The notes: generated by a model not told the origin, from the sequence alone. A DNA stretch of 64,000 nucleotides from Bradyrhizobium murdochi (GCF_000472965.1 NZ_AXAU01000010.1:1-64000); one strand, 5' to 3'. Positions 1 through 9,361 are shown, counted from the stretch's first letter. Program-made: numbers and translations.

Positions 1-191
1 GCTTCATCCAGACAAGCCTGCGCGAGTGGGCTTATGCCCGCGCTTACGACACCTCAGACGAACGCGCCGCCGAACTGCCACGCTGGCTTCACCGCTACAA
101 TTGGCACAGACCTCATGGCAGTATCGGATCAAAGCCACCCATCAGCAGACTCGGTCTAACCGGGAACAACCTGTTGAGGCTCCACAGCTAG
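1..191 (+). mobile_element. IS481-family transposase, C-terminal end only
   Basis: The reading frame starting at base 3 is open to the TAG at 189-191 and gives about 62 residues. They include the phrases LREWAYARAY, LHRYNWHRPHGSIG and PPISRLGLTGNNLLRLHS. These match the C-terminal end of integrase-core transposases of IS481 elements, with the usual WHRPHGS motif near the end. The rest of the element lies left of the window, so I cannot tell whether it is intact. The ORF begins before base 1. Confidence 0.85.
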
Positions 192-230
192 AGCCCTTTC
201 GGTTCTGATTAAATCAGAACCGGGCTCTAG
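188..230. repeat. Palindromic hairpin after the transposase stop
   Basis: The left arm ctagagccc-tttc-ggttctgatt pairs with the right arm aatcagaacc-gggctctag. The pairing is perfect apart from a 4-base bulge. It overlaps the transposase stop and is followed by a T-rich run at 231-241, so it may act as a plus-strand terminator. It also resembles intergenic palindromes common in Bradyrhizobium, a statement from memory only. Confidence 0.6.
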
Positions 231-297
231 GTTTTTGTTTTGACGCGTTTTCTTGACGCGAACCGGTGTCCACTTCGCTGGAAAACGCTCTAACGCC
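231..297. repeat. Bradyrhizobium-type intergenic repeat
   Basis: The segment contains ttttgacgcgttttcttgac, then gcgaaccggtgtccacttcg, then ctggaaaacgctc. I recall near-identical stretches between genes in many Bradyrhizobium and Rhodopseudomonas genomes. No reading frame is evident here. It separates the IS remnant from the end of tctA. Confidence 0.5.
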
Positions 298-305
298 CAC
301 ACCGC

Positions 306-1805
306 TCATTCCGCCAGCGCCTCTTTCCGCGTTCTCAGAATTGCCGGCGAAAGCATTGCCAGCAACAAGGCGGCGACGACTGCGAGAATGACCGCGCTGA
401 TCGGCCGCGACAGAAAGACGGTGAAATCGCCGTCAGCGATCAACATCGCACGCCGGAAGTTCTCTTCCAATTGCGGACCGAGCACGAGGCCGAGCAGCAG
501 CGGCGCCGGCTCGACGCCAATCTTAATGAAGAAATAGCCGATCAAGGCGCAGCCCATCATCAGCCAGACATTGAACAGGCTGTTGGCGATCCCGTAAGTG
601 CCGATGCAGCAGAACAGAACGATGGCGGGAAACAGCAGGCGGTAGGGAATCTTCAGCATCGAGACCCACAGGCCGATGAGCGGCAGGTTGATGATCAGCA
701 GCATCAGGTTGCCGACCCACATGCTGGCGATAACGCCCCAGACGAGCTTGGGCTGCTCGGTCATGATCTGCGGGCCGGGCTGGATGCCCTGCATCATCAG
801 CGCGCCGATCATCAGCGCCATCAAAGCGTTGGCGGGAATGCCGAGTGTCAAGAGCGGAATGAAGCTGGTCTGGGCGCCGGCATTGTTGGCGGCCTCCGGA
901 CCGGCAACGCCCTCGATGGCGCCCTTGCCGAAGCGCGAGGGATCGCGGGCGAGCTTCTTCTCCAGCGCGTAGGAGGAGAACGGCGGAAGCGCAGCGCCGC
1001 CGCCTGGCAACACCCCCAGCACGGAGCCCAGCGCCGTGCCGCGCACCACGGCCGGAAGAGCCGCCCGCAAGTCTTTCCAACTCGGGATCAGGCTGCGGAT
1101 CGACTGGCTGACGACGCGGCGCTCGGCGGGTCTCTCCAGATTCGCGATGATTTCACCCAGCCCGAACAGGCCCATCGCGATCGGCACGAAATCAAGACCA
1201 TCCGATAGAGCGGCGATGCCGAAGGTCATGCGCGCGACGCCCGAGGAGACATCGATCCCGACGAGGCCGAGCAAGAGTCCTAGCAGCACCATCGCCAGCG
1301 ATTTGGCGACCGAACCATGCGCGAGCACGACCGCGGCAATCAGGCCGAGCACGAGGAGACTGAAATATTCGACCGCGGTGAATTTGAGCGCCAGCACCGA
1401 CAACGGCACGCTGAGGACCGCGATCACGATCGTCGCCATCGTACCGGCAAAGAACGAAGCGATCGCGGCAATGGCCAGCGCGGTTCCGGCCCTGCCCTGC
1501 TTGGCCATCTCGTGACCGTCGATACAGGTGACGACCGACGACGTCTCGCCCGGCACATTGACCAGGATGGCGGTGGTCGAGCCGCCATACTGCGCGCCGT
1601 AGAAGATGCCGGCCAGCATGATCATGGCGCTCGCGGGCGACAGGCCGAAGGTGAAGGGCAACAGCAACGCCACGGTGGGAATCGGACCGATGCCGGGCAG
1701 CACGCCGATCGCGGTCCCGATGACCACGCCGATCAGGCAGAACAACAAATTGTTGAGTTGAAGGGCCGTCGAAAGACCCATCAGCAGATTGTCAAACAGT
1801 TCCAT
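306..1805 (-). CDS. tctA: Tripartite tricarboxylate transporter large permease TctA
   Basis: A 499-residue, strongly hydrophobic protein with about twelve membrane segments. It carries the TctA hallmarks: the N-terminal GVLPGIGPIPTVALLLP loop and a second glycine-rich loop (LGVLPGGGAALPPF) in the middle, consistent with the family's two repeated halves. TctA forms the solute channel of sodium- or proton-driven uptake systems fed by a periplasmic TctC protein. Here it is last in a tctC-tctB-tctA operon, 27 bases after tctB. The substrate is not readable from sequence; proximity to kdgD makes a sugar acid or other carboxylate plausible (inference). Confidence 0.93.
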   Translation of the reverse strand: MELFDNLLMGLSTALQLNNLLFCLIGVVIGTAIGVLPGIGPIPTVALLLPFTFGLSPASAMIMLAGIFYGAQYGGSTTAILVNVPGETSSVVTCIDGHEMAKQGRAGTALAIAAIASFFAGTMATIVIAVLSVPLSVLALKFTAVEYFSLLVLGLIAAVVLAHGSVAKSLAMVLLGLLLGLVGIDVSSGVARMTFGIAALSDGLDFVPIAMGLFGLGEIIANLERPAERRVVSQSIRSLIPSWKDLRAALPAVVRGTALGSVLGVLPGGGAALPPFSSYALEKKLARDPSRFGKGAIEGVAGPEAANNAGAQTSFIPLLTLGIPANALMALMIGALMMQGIQPGPQIMTEQPKLVWGVIASMWVGNLMLLIINLPLIGLWVSMLKIPYRLLFPAIVLFCCIGTYGIANSLFNVWLMMGCALIGYFFIKIGVEPAPLLLGLVLGPQLEENFRRAMLIADGDFTVFLSRPISAVILAVVAALLLAMLSPAILRTRKEALAE

Positions 1806-1832
1806 ATGCGTCTGCCTGCGAAGCCTGCCGCC

Positions 1833-2282
1833 CTAGCGGGGCCAGATCGGGATCGGCAAGCCCAGCAACTTGACGAACAGAAGAACGGCGGCGCCCGAAA
1901 GCACGACGGCAAACGCCACGGTCTCGACAAGCCGGCCTTCTCGCGTGGCGAAGCTGGCGAGCATCACGGCGGCGACGGAGGCGATCGCGAGGCCCAACCG
2001 CTCCGCCGTCAGCGCGAAAACGCCGACAGAAGCCAGGATCGCCAGCAGCGGCCGCAACTGAACGGGCGCGATGCCGCGACCCGCGCGCCAGAGCCCACGC
2101 CCGCTGAAGAAAAGGCCGAACGCCATCAGCGCGAGTGCGACGACGCGGGGCATGTAGCCCGGCCCCATATCGGCGGCGTGACCGACCGTCAGATTGCGCG
2201 TGGCGACGAGCGTACCCGTCGCCACCGCCACGAGGAACAGGCCAAACAGCAGATCCTGTAAGTCGATCCGGGAACGCGTCAT
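1833..2282 (-). CDS. tctB: Tripartite tricarboxylate transporter small permease TctB
   Basis: A 149-residue protein with four predicted membrane segments, as expected for TctB, the small poorly conserved membrane subunit of tripartite tricarboxylate transporters. The start chosen is the ATG at 2282 (MTRSRIDLQD), because upstream extension runs through low-complexity arginine-rich sequence antisense to nothing conserved and into tctC. Only 10 bases separate it from the tctC stop, so translation is probably coupled. It ends with a short WPR tail before tctA. Confidence 0.85.
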   Translation of the reverse strand: MTRSRIDLQDLLFGLFLVAVATGTLVATRNLTVGHAADMGPGYMPRVVALALMAFGLFFSGRGLWRAGRGIAPVQLRPLLAILASVGVFALTAERLGLAIASVAAVMLASFATREGRLVETVAFAVVLSGAAVLLFVKLLGLPIPIWPR

Positions 2283-2292
2283 CGGCCCGCCC

Positions 2293-3273
2293 TTAGCTGC
2301 CCTTGATGCCGGCCTCGCGAATGATCGTGCCCCAGCGCGTCGTCGCATCCTTGAGCCAGTTGCGGAATTCCTCCGGCGATTGGCCGCGCACCACGCCACC
2401 CTGCTCGGCGATCTTCTGCTGAATCTCGGGCAGCTCCAGGATCTTGCGGATTTCGGCGTTCAATCGCGCGACCATGGCGGGCGGCGTGCCACCCGTGGTC
2501 AGGATGCCCTGCCAGGTCCCGGCGTCGCCGCCGGGCAGGCCGGCCTCCTTGAAAGTCGGCAGATCGGGAGCCGAGGTAATACGCTGCTCGCCGGTGACGG
2601 CAAGTCCGACAAGCTGCTTGTTTGTCACAAAGGGCATCGTCGCCGCCGCGCCGTTGATGATCACGCCGCTCTCCCCGGACACCACGGCGCGCGAGGCGGC
2701 CGCCCCGCCCTTGTAGGGTACGTTCTTCCACTGAATTCCTAGTTCCTTCGCCATCACCACGGCGGTGATATGATTGGCACCGCCGACGCCGGAATTGGCG
2801 ACGGTGAGCTTGTTCGGATTGGCCTTGGCGTATTCAATCAGCTCCTTGGAGGTCTTTGCCGGGACCGATTCATGGACGGCCAGGACGTAGGGGCCGAACA
2901 TCACCATGGAAATGGGCGCGAGGTCCTTCTGAACGTCGAACGTGAGATCGGAAAACAGGCTGGGCGCCGTTGCCAGCGATCCGACATCCATCAGCAACAG
3001 GGTGTGGCCGTCGGGCTGCGCCTTGGCGACGGCGTCGGCCCCGAGATTGCCCGCTGCGCCCGGCTTGTTCTCGACCACGACCGACTGACCGATGGCGGCG
3101 GATAGTTTTGGGCTGATCAGGCGCGCCAAAATGTCCGAGGTGCCGCCGGGAGCGAACGGCACGATCAGCCGCACGGGCCGCTCAAAATTCTGAGCGCCGG
3201 CTCCGCTTGGCGCCAAGGCACACACCGTAAGGACAGCGGCGGCAATCGCCCGGGCGAGAGATGGCATAGACAT
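2293..3273 (-). CDS. tctC: TctC-family periplasmic solute-binding protein
   Basis: A protein of 326 residues. It has a signal peptide cleaved around GAGAQ, followed by the TctC/Bug motif RPVRLIVPFAPGGTSDILAR and the VVVENKPGAAGNLGADAVAK segment, which form the two lobes that chelate a carboxylate. The ATG at 3273 is preferred over one nine codons upstream because a GGAGG sits about eight bases before it. First gene of the tctCBA operon, divergent from lysR. Bug-type proteins have many substrates, so the ligand is unknown. Confidence 0.92.
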   Translation of the reverse strand: MSMPSLARAIAAAVLTVCALAPSGAGAQNFERPVRLIVPFAPGGTSDILARLISPKLSAAIGQSVVVENKPGAAGNLGADAVAKAQPDGHTLLLMDVGSLATAPSLFSDLTFDVQKDLAPISMVMFGPYVLAVHESVPAKTSKELIEYAKANPNKLTVANSGVGGANHITAVVMAKELGIQWKNVPYKGGAAASRAVVSGESGVIINGAAATMPFVTNKQLVGLAVTGEQRITSAPDLPTFKEAGLPGGDAGTWQGILTTGGTPPAMVARLNAEIRKILELPEIQQKIAEQGGVVRGQSPEEFRNWLKDATTRWGTIIREAGIKGS

Positions 3274-3366
3274 CGGTCGTTCCTCCGTTTCAAAGCGCAA
3301 TTCAGCGCGATCCCGCCGCTTTCACCGGCAGGCTGCAGACCTTCGAGGCAGCGTTGGGGAGGAATG

Positions 3367-3420
3367 ATAGGTCATGGGCAGAGTGGCCTATGAATTAGTC
3401 TGCGGATAGGTCGATACCTT
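3367..3420. promoter_or_regulatory. Candidate LysR operator between tctC and lysR
   Basis: The 237-base divergent intergenic region holds ATAGG-N15-CCTAT (3367-3391) and a second ATAGGTC at 3406 that begins an AGGT-CGAT-ACCT dyad (3408-3419). It lies about 90-145 bases from both starts, the usual place for a LysR-family autoregulatory operator. Assignment rests on symmetry and position only. Confidence 0.35.
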
Positions 3421-3510
3421 TTTTGGATGGATCGGCCGCGCTTCAGCCGGTAGAAGTCGGACATCCGGCCGGTCACCGGCCCTTCGTCTCAGGTTGAAAA
3501 TGCAGATTTC

Positions 3511-4437
3511 ATGTTTGAGCTGAGCCAGTTGCGCTGCTTTGTTGCAGTTGCGGAAGAACTGCATTTCGGGCGCGCCGCGCTGCGGCTGAACATGACGCAG
3601 CCGCCGCTCAGCCGCCAGATCCAGATTCTCGAACGCGTCCTCGATGTGACGCTGCTGGAGCGCAGTAACCGCGCCGTCCGGCTGACGCCGGCGGGGCAGC
3701 GTTTTCTGGTCGATGCGCGGCATCTCCTCAAGCTCGCGGAAAGCGCGGCCGTGCTGGCCCGGCGGATGGCAAGCGGCAAGGCCGGATCGATCAATATCGG
3801 CTTCACGGCCACATCCGCCTACAGCTACGTGCCGGCGCTGGTCGCGGCCTGCCGGCGTGAACTTCCCGATATCGAGATATCGCTGAAGGAAATGGTCTCC
3901 AGCGACCAGCTCAAGCGGCTCGATTCCGGCGAGATCGATTTCGGCCTGCTCCGCCCGCCGATACCGCGCGGTGGTCTTGACGCCTTCCGCGTGACGGCGG
4001 AGCCGCTGGTCGCGGCGCTGCCGAGCGACCATCCGCTGGCTCAGGCGGACGAGCTACGTCTGGAGGATCTCGCAAGCGAGCCCTTCATCATGTACGAGCC
4101 CTATGAAGCCCGCTATTTCCACGATCTCCTGGTCGAGCTGTTCTCACGCGCAAATCTAGTGCCGAATTACGCGCAGCATCTTGCGCAGATCCATTCGATC
4201 CTTGCCATGGTGCATTCGGGTGTCGGCGTGGCGTTAGTCCCCGAGACCGCGGCGAATCTGCGCTTCAGCGGCGCCGTGCTGCGGCCCGTCCTGATGCAGT
4301 GGCAGCGCCCGGCCGAATTGTTCTTTGTCCGGCGCGGCGACAATGACAATCCGCTTCTCCCCGTCATTGCCGGCATTGCCCGAGACCTTGCCGGCCAACC
4401 CGGCTCGATGCAATCAATGGATCGATCGATACAGTGA
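3511..4437 (+). CDS. LysR-family transcriptional regulator
   Basis: A protein of 308 residues. The N-terminal winged helix-turn-helix is typical (residues 1-60: MFELSQLRCFVAVAEELHFGRAA, then LNMTQPPLSRQIQILE). It is followed by a periplasmic-binding-protein-like effector domain to the C-terminus. It diverges from tctCBA and precedes kdgD by 64 bases in the same direction, so it probably controls the transporter, kdgD, or both in response to a carboxylate. The N-terminal phrase resembles BenM/CatR-like regulators of aromatic and sugar-acid catabolism, but the ligand cannot be assigned. Confidence 0.9.
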   Translation: MFELSQLRCFVAVAEELHFGRAALRLNMTQPPLSRQIQILERVLDVTLLERSNRAVRLTPAGQRFLVDARHLLKLAESAAVLARRMASGKAGSINIGFTATSAYSYVPALVAACRRELPDIEISLKEMVSSDQLKRLDSGEIDFGLLRPPIPRGGLDAFRVTAEPLVAALPSDHPLAQADELRLEDLASEPFIMYEPYEARYFHDLLVELFSRANLVPNYAQHLAQIHSILAMVHSGVGVALVPETAANLRFSGAVLRPVLMQWQRPAELFFVRRGDNDNPLLPVIAGIARDLAGQPGSMQSMDRSIQ

Positions 4438-4501
4438 TTGGGTCTCCGTCCGTGGGCATCTTGCATTAATCCTTCGGCGTAAGCCGCTGAAGGACCAGAG
4501 C

Positions 4502-5452
4502 ATGAGCAAGATGACCCCCAAGGAGATGGCTAGCCGGATCGGCGATGGCCTGCTATCGTTCCCCGTTACACCATTTCGGCCCGACAATACGTTCAACGAG
4601 ACCCGCTACCGCTCCAATCTCGACTGGCTGTGCGGGTATGAGGTGGCGGGTCTGTTTGCCGCCGGCGGCACCGGCGAATTCTTCTCGCTGAGTCCGGCCG
4701 AGGTCGCGAAGGTCGTGGCAACGGCTGTGGACGAGACCAAGGGACGCGTGCCGGTGCTCGCCGGGATCGGCCATGGCACCGCGGTGGCAACGCAACTTGC
4801 CATTGGGGTCGAGGCGGCCGGCGCCGACGGCTTGCTGCTGCTGCCGCCATATCTGGTCTTTTCGGAACAGGAAGGACTGGCGGCCCATGTTGAAGCGGTG
4901 TGCAACGCGACCAAGCTCGGTGTCATCGTCTACAACCGCGATAATGCGATCCTGAACGAGGATACGCTCGAGAGACTGTGCCAGCGCTGCCCCAACCTGG
5001 TCGGCTATAAAGATGGTATCGGCGACATCGAGCTGATGACCCGCATCCACCTGCGCATGGGCGACCGGCTGACCTATATCGGCGGATTGCCGACGGCCGA
5101 GACTTTTGCACTGCCTTATCTGGAAATGGGCGTAACCACTTATTCCTCCGCGGTATTCAACTTCGTCCCGGAGTTCTCGACCAAATTCTACGCGGCCGTG
5201 CGCCGCCGCGACCGCGAGACGGTGCAGGCGGGGCTGCGCGATTTCATCCTCCCCCTGATCGCGATCCGCAATCGCAAACGCGGCTATGCCGTCTCGATCA
5301 TCAAGGCGGGGATGAAGGTGATCGGCCGTGACAGCGGCCATGTGCGTTCACCACTGACAGACCTGACGCCCGCCGAGACCGAGGAACTGACGGCACTCGT
5401 CGCGCGTCTCAAGACCAGCGAGTTCGCGAGGCGGGAGCTGGCGGCCGCGTAG
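4502..5452 (+). CDS. kdgD: 5-dehydro-4-deoxyglucarate dehydratase KdgD
   Basis: A 316-residue DapA/NAL-superfamily aldolase-fold enzyme. It dehydrates and decarboxylates 5-dehydro-4-deoxy-D-glucarate to 2,5-dioxopentanoate (2-oxoglutarate semialdehyde). Visible motifs: LFAAGGTGEFFSL, the catalytic tyrosine in VIVYNRD (Tyr144), the Schiff-base lysine in VGYKDG (Lys170), GGLPTAE and YSSAVFNF. These match KdgD rather than dihydrodipicolinate synthase. The ATG at 4502 is chosen because the conserved protein starts there; upstream in-frame sequence overlaps lysR. It acts directly after GarD, encoded 13 kb to the right. Confidence 0.92.
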   Translation: MSKMTPKEMASRIGDGLLSFPVTPFRPDNTFNETRYRSNLDWLCGYEVAGLFAAGGTGEFFSLSPAEVAKVVATAVDETKGRVPVLAGIGHGTAVATQLAIGVEAAGADGLLLLPPYLVFSEQEGLAAHVEAVCNATKLGVIVYNRDNAILNEDTLERLCQRCPNLVGYKDGIGDIELMTRIHLRMGDRLTYIGGLPTAETFALPYLEMGVTTYSSAVFNFVPEFSTKFYAAVRRRDRETVQAGLRDFILPLIAIRNRKRGYAVSIIKAGMKVIGRDSGHVRSPLTDLTPAETEELTALVARLKTSEFARRELAAA

Positions 5453-5462
5453 CCGCAGCGCC

Positions 5463-6644
5463 CTATCGCCGCTGGTTGTAGACGTCCAGGCAGACGGCGC
5501 CGAGCAGCACCAGGCCCTTGATCACCTGCTGGTAGTCGATGCCGATGCCGAGGATGGACATACCGTTGTTCATGACGCCCATGATCATGGCGCCGATCAC
5601 GGCGCCGCCGACCTTGCCGACGCCGCCATAGGCTGACGCGCCGCCGATGAAACAGGCGGCGATGACGTCGAGCTCGAAGCCGGCGCCGGCCTTCGGCGTC
5701 GCCGTATTGAGCCGCGCGGCGAACACGAGGCCGGCGAGAGCCGCCAGCACGCCCATATTGACGAAGGTCAGAAACGTCAGCCGTTCGGTCTTGATGCCGG
5801 ACAGGCTGGCGGCCCTGGCGTTGCCGCCGATGGCATAGATGTGGCGGCCGATCACGGTGCGGGTGGTGACGAAGCCATAGAGCGCGATCAGCGCCGTCAT
5901 GATCACCAGTACATTGGGCAGGCCGCGATGCGAGGCGATCAGGCCGGCGAAGAACACGATCACGGCAAACAGCACCGCGCTCTTGGCAACGAAGAAACCA
6001 AACGGCTCGACCTCGATGCCGTGCGAGGCCTGCCGCGCCCGGCTCTTGGCACTGGTATAGACCAGGGCCACCGCCAATACCGCACCGATCAACAGCGACG
6101 TCGGATAAAGCGTGCCGGCACCGGGAAACAGTTCCGGGATGAAGCCCGAGGACAGTTTCTGGAAGGTCGGCGGAAATGGCCCGACCGACTGTCCCGCCAG
6201 GATGGCAAGCGCAAGCCCCTTGAACACCAGCATGCCGGCCAGCGTCACGATAAAGGACGGGATCTTGAAATAGGCAACCCAATAGCCTTGCGCGGCGCCG
6301 ATCAGGGCGCCCACCAGCAGGCAGGCGATGAAGGCCAGCGGATAGGCAACGTGATAGCGCACCATCAGCACGGCTGCGACGGCGCCGACAAAGCCCGCGA
6401 CCGAGCCGACCGACAGGTCAATGTGGCCGGTGACGATGATCAAGAGCATGCCGAGCGCCATGATCACGATGTAGCTGTTCTGCAGGACCAGATTGGTCAG
6501 GTTCAGCGGCTGCAGCAGCGTGCCGTCGGTCATGACCTGGAAGAACAACATGATCGCAAACAGCGACAGTAGCATGCCGTAGTTGCGCAAATTGTTCTTG
6601 ATGAATCCGGCGTGCCCAGGCAGCGCAACCGTCTTGTCGGTCAT
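5463..6644 (-). CDS. gguB: Multiple-monosaccharide ABC transporter permease GguB/MmsB
   Basis: A 393-residue integral membrane protein of the ribose/xylose (BPD_transp_2) permease family. It has the signature GHIDLSVGSVAGFVGA in the first third and GGASAYGGVGKVGGAVIGA near the C-terminus. It ends convergently 10 bases from kdgD. Its ATG overlaps the gguA stop by four bases, so the two are translationally coupled. Together with ChvE and GguA it should import galactose, arabinose, xylose or related sugars, as known for the Agrobacterium ChvE-GguAB system. Confidence 0.93.
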   Translation of the reverse strand: MTDKTVALPGHAGFIKNNLRNYGMLLSLFAIMLFFQVMTDGTLLQPLNLTNLVLQNSYIVIMALGMLLIIVTGHIDLSVGSVAGFVGAVAAVLMVRYHVAYPLAFIACLLVGALIGAAQGYWVAYFKIPSFIVTLAGMLVFKGLALAILAGQSVGPFPPTFQKLSSGFIPELFPGAGTLYPTSLLIGAVLAVALVYTSAKSRARQASHGIEVEPFGFFVAKSAVLFAVIVFFAGLIASHRGLPNVLVIMTALIALYGFVTTRTVIGRHIYAIGGNARAASLSGIKTERLTFLTFVNMGVLAALAGLVFAARLNTATPKAGAGFELDVIAACFIGGASAYGGVGKVGGAVIGAMIMGVMNNGMSILGIGIDYQQVIKGLVLLGAVCLDVYNQRR

Positions 6645-8203
6645 GGCCGCAAATCTCCTTGAAGTACCTTCTTGTGCATTTCCTTGTTGCGCATGATGGC
6701 GCGCATGATCCCTTCCTGGGTGGCTTCCGCAGCGCCGAATTCTCCGACCAAAGCGCCGTCATTCATCACGCAGATACGGTCGCAGACCCCGAGCAGCTCC
6801 GGCATTTCCGACGAGATCATCACCACCCCTTTGCCCGCCTCGGCAAGCTCGTTGATGATACAATAGATTTCATACTTTGCCCCGACATCGATGCCGCGCG
6901 TAGGCTCGTCGAGGATTAATACTTTCGGATCGGTCATCAGCCATTTCGACAGCACCACCTTCTGCTGATTGCCGCCGGAGAGCTGCCCGGTCTCCTGATA
7001 GACGTCGGAACAGCGAATCCGCATCCGGTTGCGGTATTCGCTCGCGACACGCAGCTCGGCCATGTCATCGATCCTGCCCTGGCGCGCCACGCGGCTCAGG
7101 CTCGCCAGCGTAATGTTCTTGCGGACGTCGGCATCCAAGATCAGGCCGAGCTCCTTGCGATCTTCGGTGACGTAAGCAAGGCCGGCGTCGATCGCCGCAG
7201 CCACACTCGTCAAGTTGACCTCCCTTCCATCGAGCCAGACACGCCCGCTGATCCGCTCGCCCCAGGCTCGGCCAAACAGGCTCATGGCGAATTCGGTACG
7301 GCCGGCACCCATCAGCCCGGCGATCCCGACCACCTCGCCGCGCCGGACTTCGAAATCGACGCCCTTGATAACCCTGCGGTCCCTGTGCAGCGGGTGATGC
7401 ACCGTCCAGTCCTGCACCGCGAAAACCGGTGCGCCGATGGATGCGGTGCGTTGCGGAAAGCGATGCGCCAGGTCGCGATTGACCATGCTGCGGATGACCC
7501 GGTCCTCTTCCACGGGTTCGGCCCGACAATCGATGCTGTCGACAGTGCGGCCGTCGCGCAGCACCGTGATCCGGTCGGCGACGCGGGCGACCTCCGATAA
7601 TTTGTGCGAGATCAGGATCGAGGCGATGCCCTGGGCGCGGAAGGCGAGCAGACGGTCCAGCAATGCAGCGCTGTCATTCTCGTTCAGGCTGGCAGTCGGC
7701 TCGTCGAGGATCAACAATCGCACCCTCTTGGACAAAGCCTTGGCGATCTCCACCAGTTGCTGCTTGCCGACGCCGAGGTCCGTCACCAGCGTATCGGGCA
7801 TCTCCGTGAGGCCGACCTGGGCCAGCAGTTCCTGGGTGCGGCGATAAACCGTGTCGCGGTCGATCACGCCGAGGCGCGAGGGCGGATGCGACAGGAAGAT
7901 GTTCTCCGCGATCGACATCAGCGGAATCAGCGCCAGCTCCTGATGGATGATGATGATGCCGAGCGCCTCGGAATCATTGACGTCGCGAAAGCGCCGCTCC
8001 TCGCCGTCGAATATGATGCTGCCTTCGTAATCGCCGTGGGCATAAACGCCGCTGAGGACCTTCATCAGGGTCGACTTGCCGGCGCCATTCTCGCCGACCA
8101 GCGCATGGATCTGCCCCGCCTCCACCGTGAAGTTGACGTCGCGCAGGGCTTGCACGCCGGCAAAGCTCTTGCTTACGCCGCGCATTTCGAGAATTGCGGT
8201 CAT
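6641..8203 (-). CDS. gguA: Multiple-monosaccharide ABC transporter ATPase GguA/MmsA
   Basis: A 520-residue tandem ABC ATPase of the carbohydrate-uptake type. The first half has Walker A GENGAGKST and Walker B LLILDEPTA. The second half has the degenerate P-loop GLMGAGRTE, the signature LSGGNQQK and Walker B VLILDEPTRGIDVG. Degeneration of one P-loop is normal in this family. It sits between chvE and gguB. An 84-base gap with a hairpin separates it from chvE, which may set the ratio of binding protein to membrane complex. Confidence 0.94.
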   Translation of the reverse strand: MTAILEMRGVSKSFAGVQALRDVNFTVEAGQIHALVGENGAGKSTLMKVLSGVYAHGDYEGSIIFDGEERRFRDVNDSEALGIIIIHQELALIPLMSIAENIFLSHPPSRLGVIDRDTVYRRTQELLAQVGLTEMPDTLVTDLGVGKQQLVEIAKALSKRVRLLILDEPTASLNENDSAALLDRLLAFRAQGIASILISHKLSEVARVADRITVLRDGRTVDSIDCRAEPVEEDRVIRSMVNRDLAHRFPQRTASIGAPVFAVQDWTVHHPLHRDRRVIKGVDFEVRRGEVVGIAGLMGAGRTEFAMSLFGRAWGERISGRVWLDGREVNLTSVAAAIDAGLAYVTEDRKELGLILDADVRKNITLASLSRVARQGRIDDMAELRVASEYRNRMRIRCSDVYQETGQLSGGNQQKVVLSKWLMTDPKVLILDEPTRGIDVGAKYEIYCIINELAEAGKGVVMISSEMPELLGVCDRICVMNDGALVGEFGAAEATQEGIMRAIMRNKEMHKKVLQGDLRP

Positions 8204-8257
8204 CGCACCATCATATCCTTATCTCTCTGCCTGCCCGCACAGACAGGCGAGTGGCGA

Positions 8258-8275
8258 CGCCGGTTATCACCGGCG
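8258..8275 (-). other. Intercistronic stem-loop between chvE and gguA
   Basis: CGCCGGT and ACCGGCG form a perfect 7-bp stem around a 4-base loop, 13 bases after the chvE stop. There is no U-run, so it is more likely an mRNA-stabilising or attenuating element that favours chvE than a full terminator. Confidence 0.55.
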
Positions 8276-8287
8276 CCGCTGTCCTGC

Positions 8288-9361
8288 TCAGTCGATCTGC
8301 GATTTCTTGTAATAGCCGCTGTCGATCAGCACCTTCTCCCAGTTGCTCTTGTCGACGACGACGGGCTTCAGGAGATAGGACGGTACCACCTTGACGCCGT
8401 TGTTGTAGGTCTTGGTATCGTTGACGGTGACTTCCTTGCCGCTGAGGGCCGCGTCCACCATGTCGGCGGTGACGCGGGCGAGATCGCGGGTGTCCTTGAA
8501 GATGGTCGAATACTGCTCGCCGCGCAGCATCGATTTGATCGATGGCACCTCGGCATCCTGGCCACTGACGATCGGCATCGGCATGTCGCCGCTGCCGTAG
8601 CCGACGCCCTTCAGCGACGAGAGAATGCCGATGGAAAGGCCGTCATAGGGCGAGAGCACCGCATCGACCCGCTTGCGGCCGTAGAACGCGCTCAGCAGGT
8701 TGTCCATCCGCGCCTGGGCCGTGGCGCCGTCCCAGCGCAGGGTCGAGACCTTGTCCATACCCTTCTGGCCGCTGCCAATCACCAGCTTGCCGCTGTCGAT
8801 ATAGGGCTGCAGCACCGACATCGAGCCGTTGTAGAAGAAGTAGGCGTTGTTGTCGTCCGGCGAGCCTCCGAACAGTTCGATGTTGAAGGGCCCCTTGCCT
8901 TCCTTCAGCCCCAGCTTCTGCTCGATCGATTGAGCCTGCAGCACACCGACCTGGAAATTGTCGAAGGTGGCGTAGTAATCGACATTGGGCGTGTCGCGGA
9001 TCAACCGGTCATAGGCGATCACGATGATCCCCTTGGCCTTGGCCTGCTTCAGCACGTCGGACAGCGTGGTGCCGTCGATCGCCGCGATCACCAGCACCTT
9101 GGCGCCCTTGGTCACCATGTTCTCGACCTGCGAGAGCTGGTTCGGAATGTCGTCCTCGGCATATTGCAGGTCGGTGCCGTAGCCGCGCTCCTTCAGGATC
9201 TTGACGATGTTGTTGCCGTCGTCGATCCAGCGCGCCGACGATTTGGTCGGCATCGCGATGCCGACGGTGCCCTTGCTTTGGGCGAACGCGCCGGTCACCG
9301 ACGTCGTCGCCATGGTCGCTGCCAGCGCCAAGGCCGACAATGTGGTTTTCAGACTAATCAT
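8288..9361 (-). CDS. chvE: Multiple-monosaccharide-binding protein ChvE
   Basis: A 357-residue periplasmic sugar-binding protein with a signal peptide ending at VTGAFAQ. The mature protein starts KGTVGIAMPTKSSARWIDDG, the ChvE/MmsE pattern. Later segments include VIAAIDGTTLSDVLKQAKAK and ELFGGSPDDNNAYFFYNGSM, which line the sugar site. ChvE of Agrobacterium binds galactose, arabinose, glucose and acid sugars and also feeds the VirA sensor; no vir genes are seen here. It follows the lactonase gene by 113 bases, so it may have its own promoter or be read from the upstream sugar operon. Confidence 0.93.
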   Translation of the reverse strand: MISLKTTLSALALAATMATTSVTGAFAQSKGTVGIAMPTKSSARWIDDGNNIVKILKERGYGTDLQYAEDDIPNQLSQVENMVTKGAKVLVIAAIDGTTLSDVLKQAKAKGIIVIAYDRLIRDTPNVDYYATFDNFQVGVLQAQSIEQKLGLKEGKGPFNIELFGGSPDDNNAYFFYNGSMSVLQPYIDSGKLVIGSGQKGMDKVSTLRWDGATAQARMDNLLSAFYGRKRVDAVLSPYDGLSIGILSSLKGVGYGSGDMPMPIVSGQDAEVPSIKSMLRGEQYSTIFKDTRDLARVTADMVDAALSGKEVTVNDTKTYNNGVKVVPSYLLKPVVVDKSNWEKVLIDSGYYKKSQID

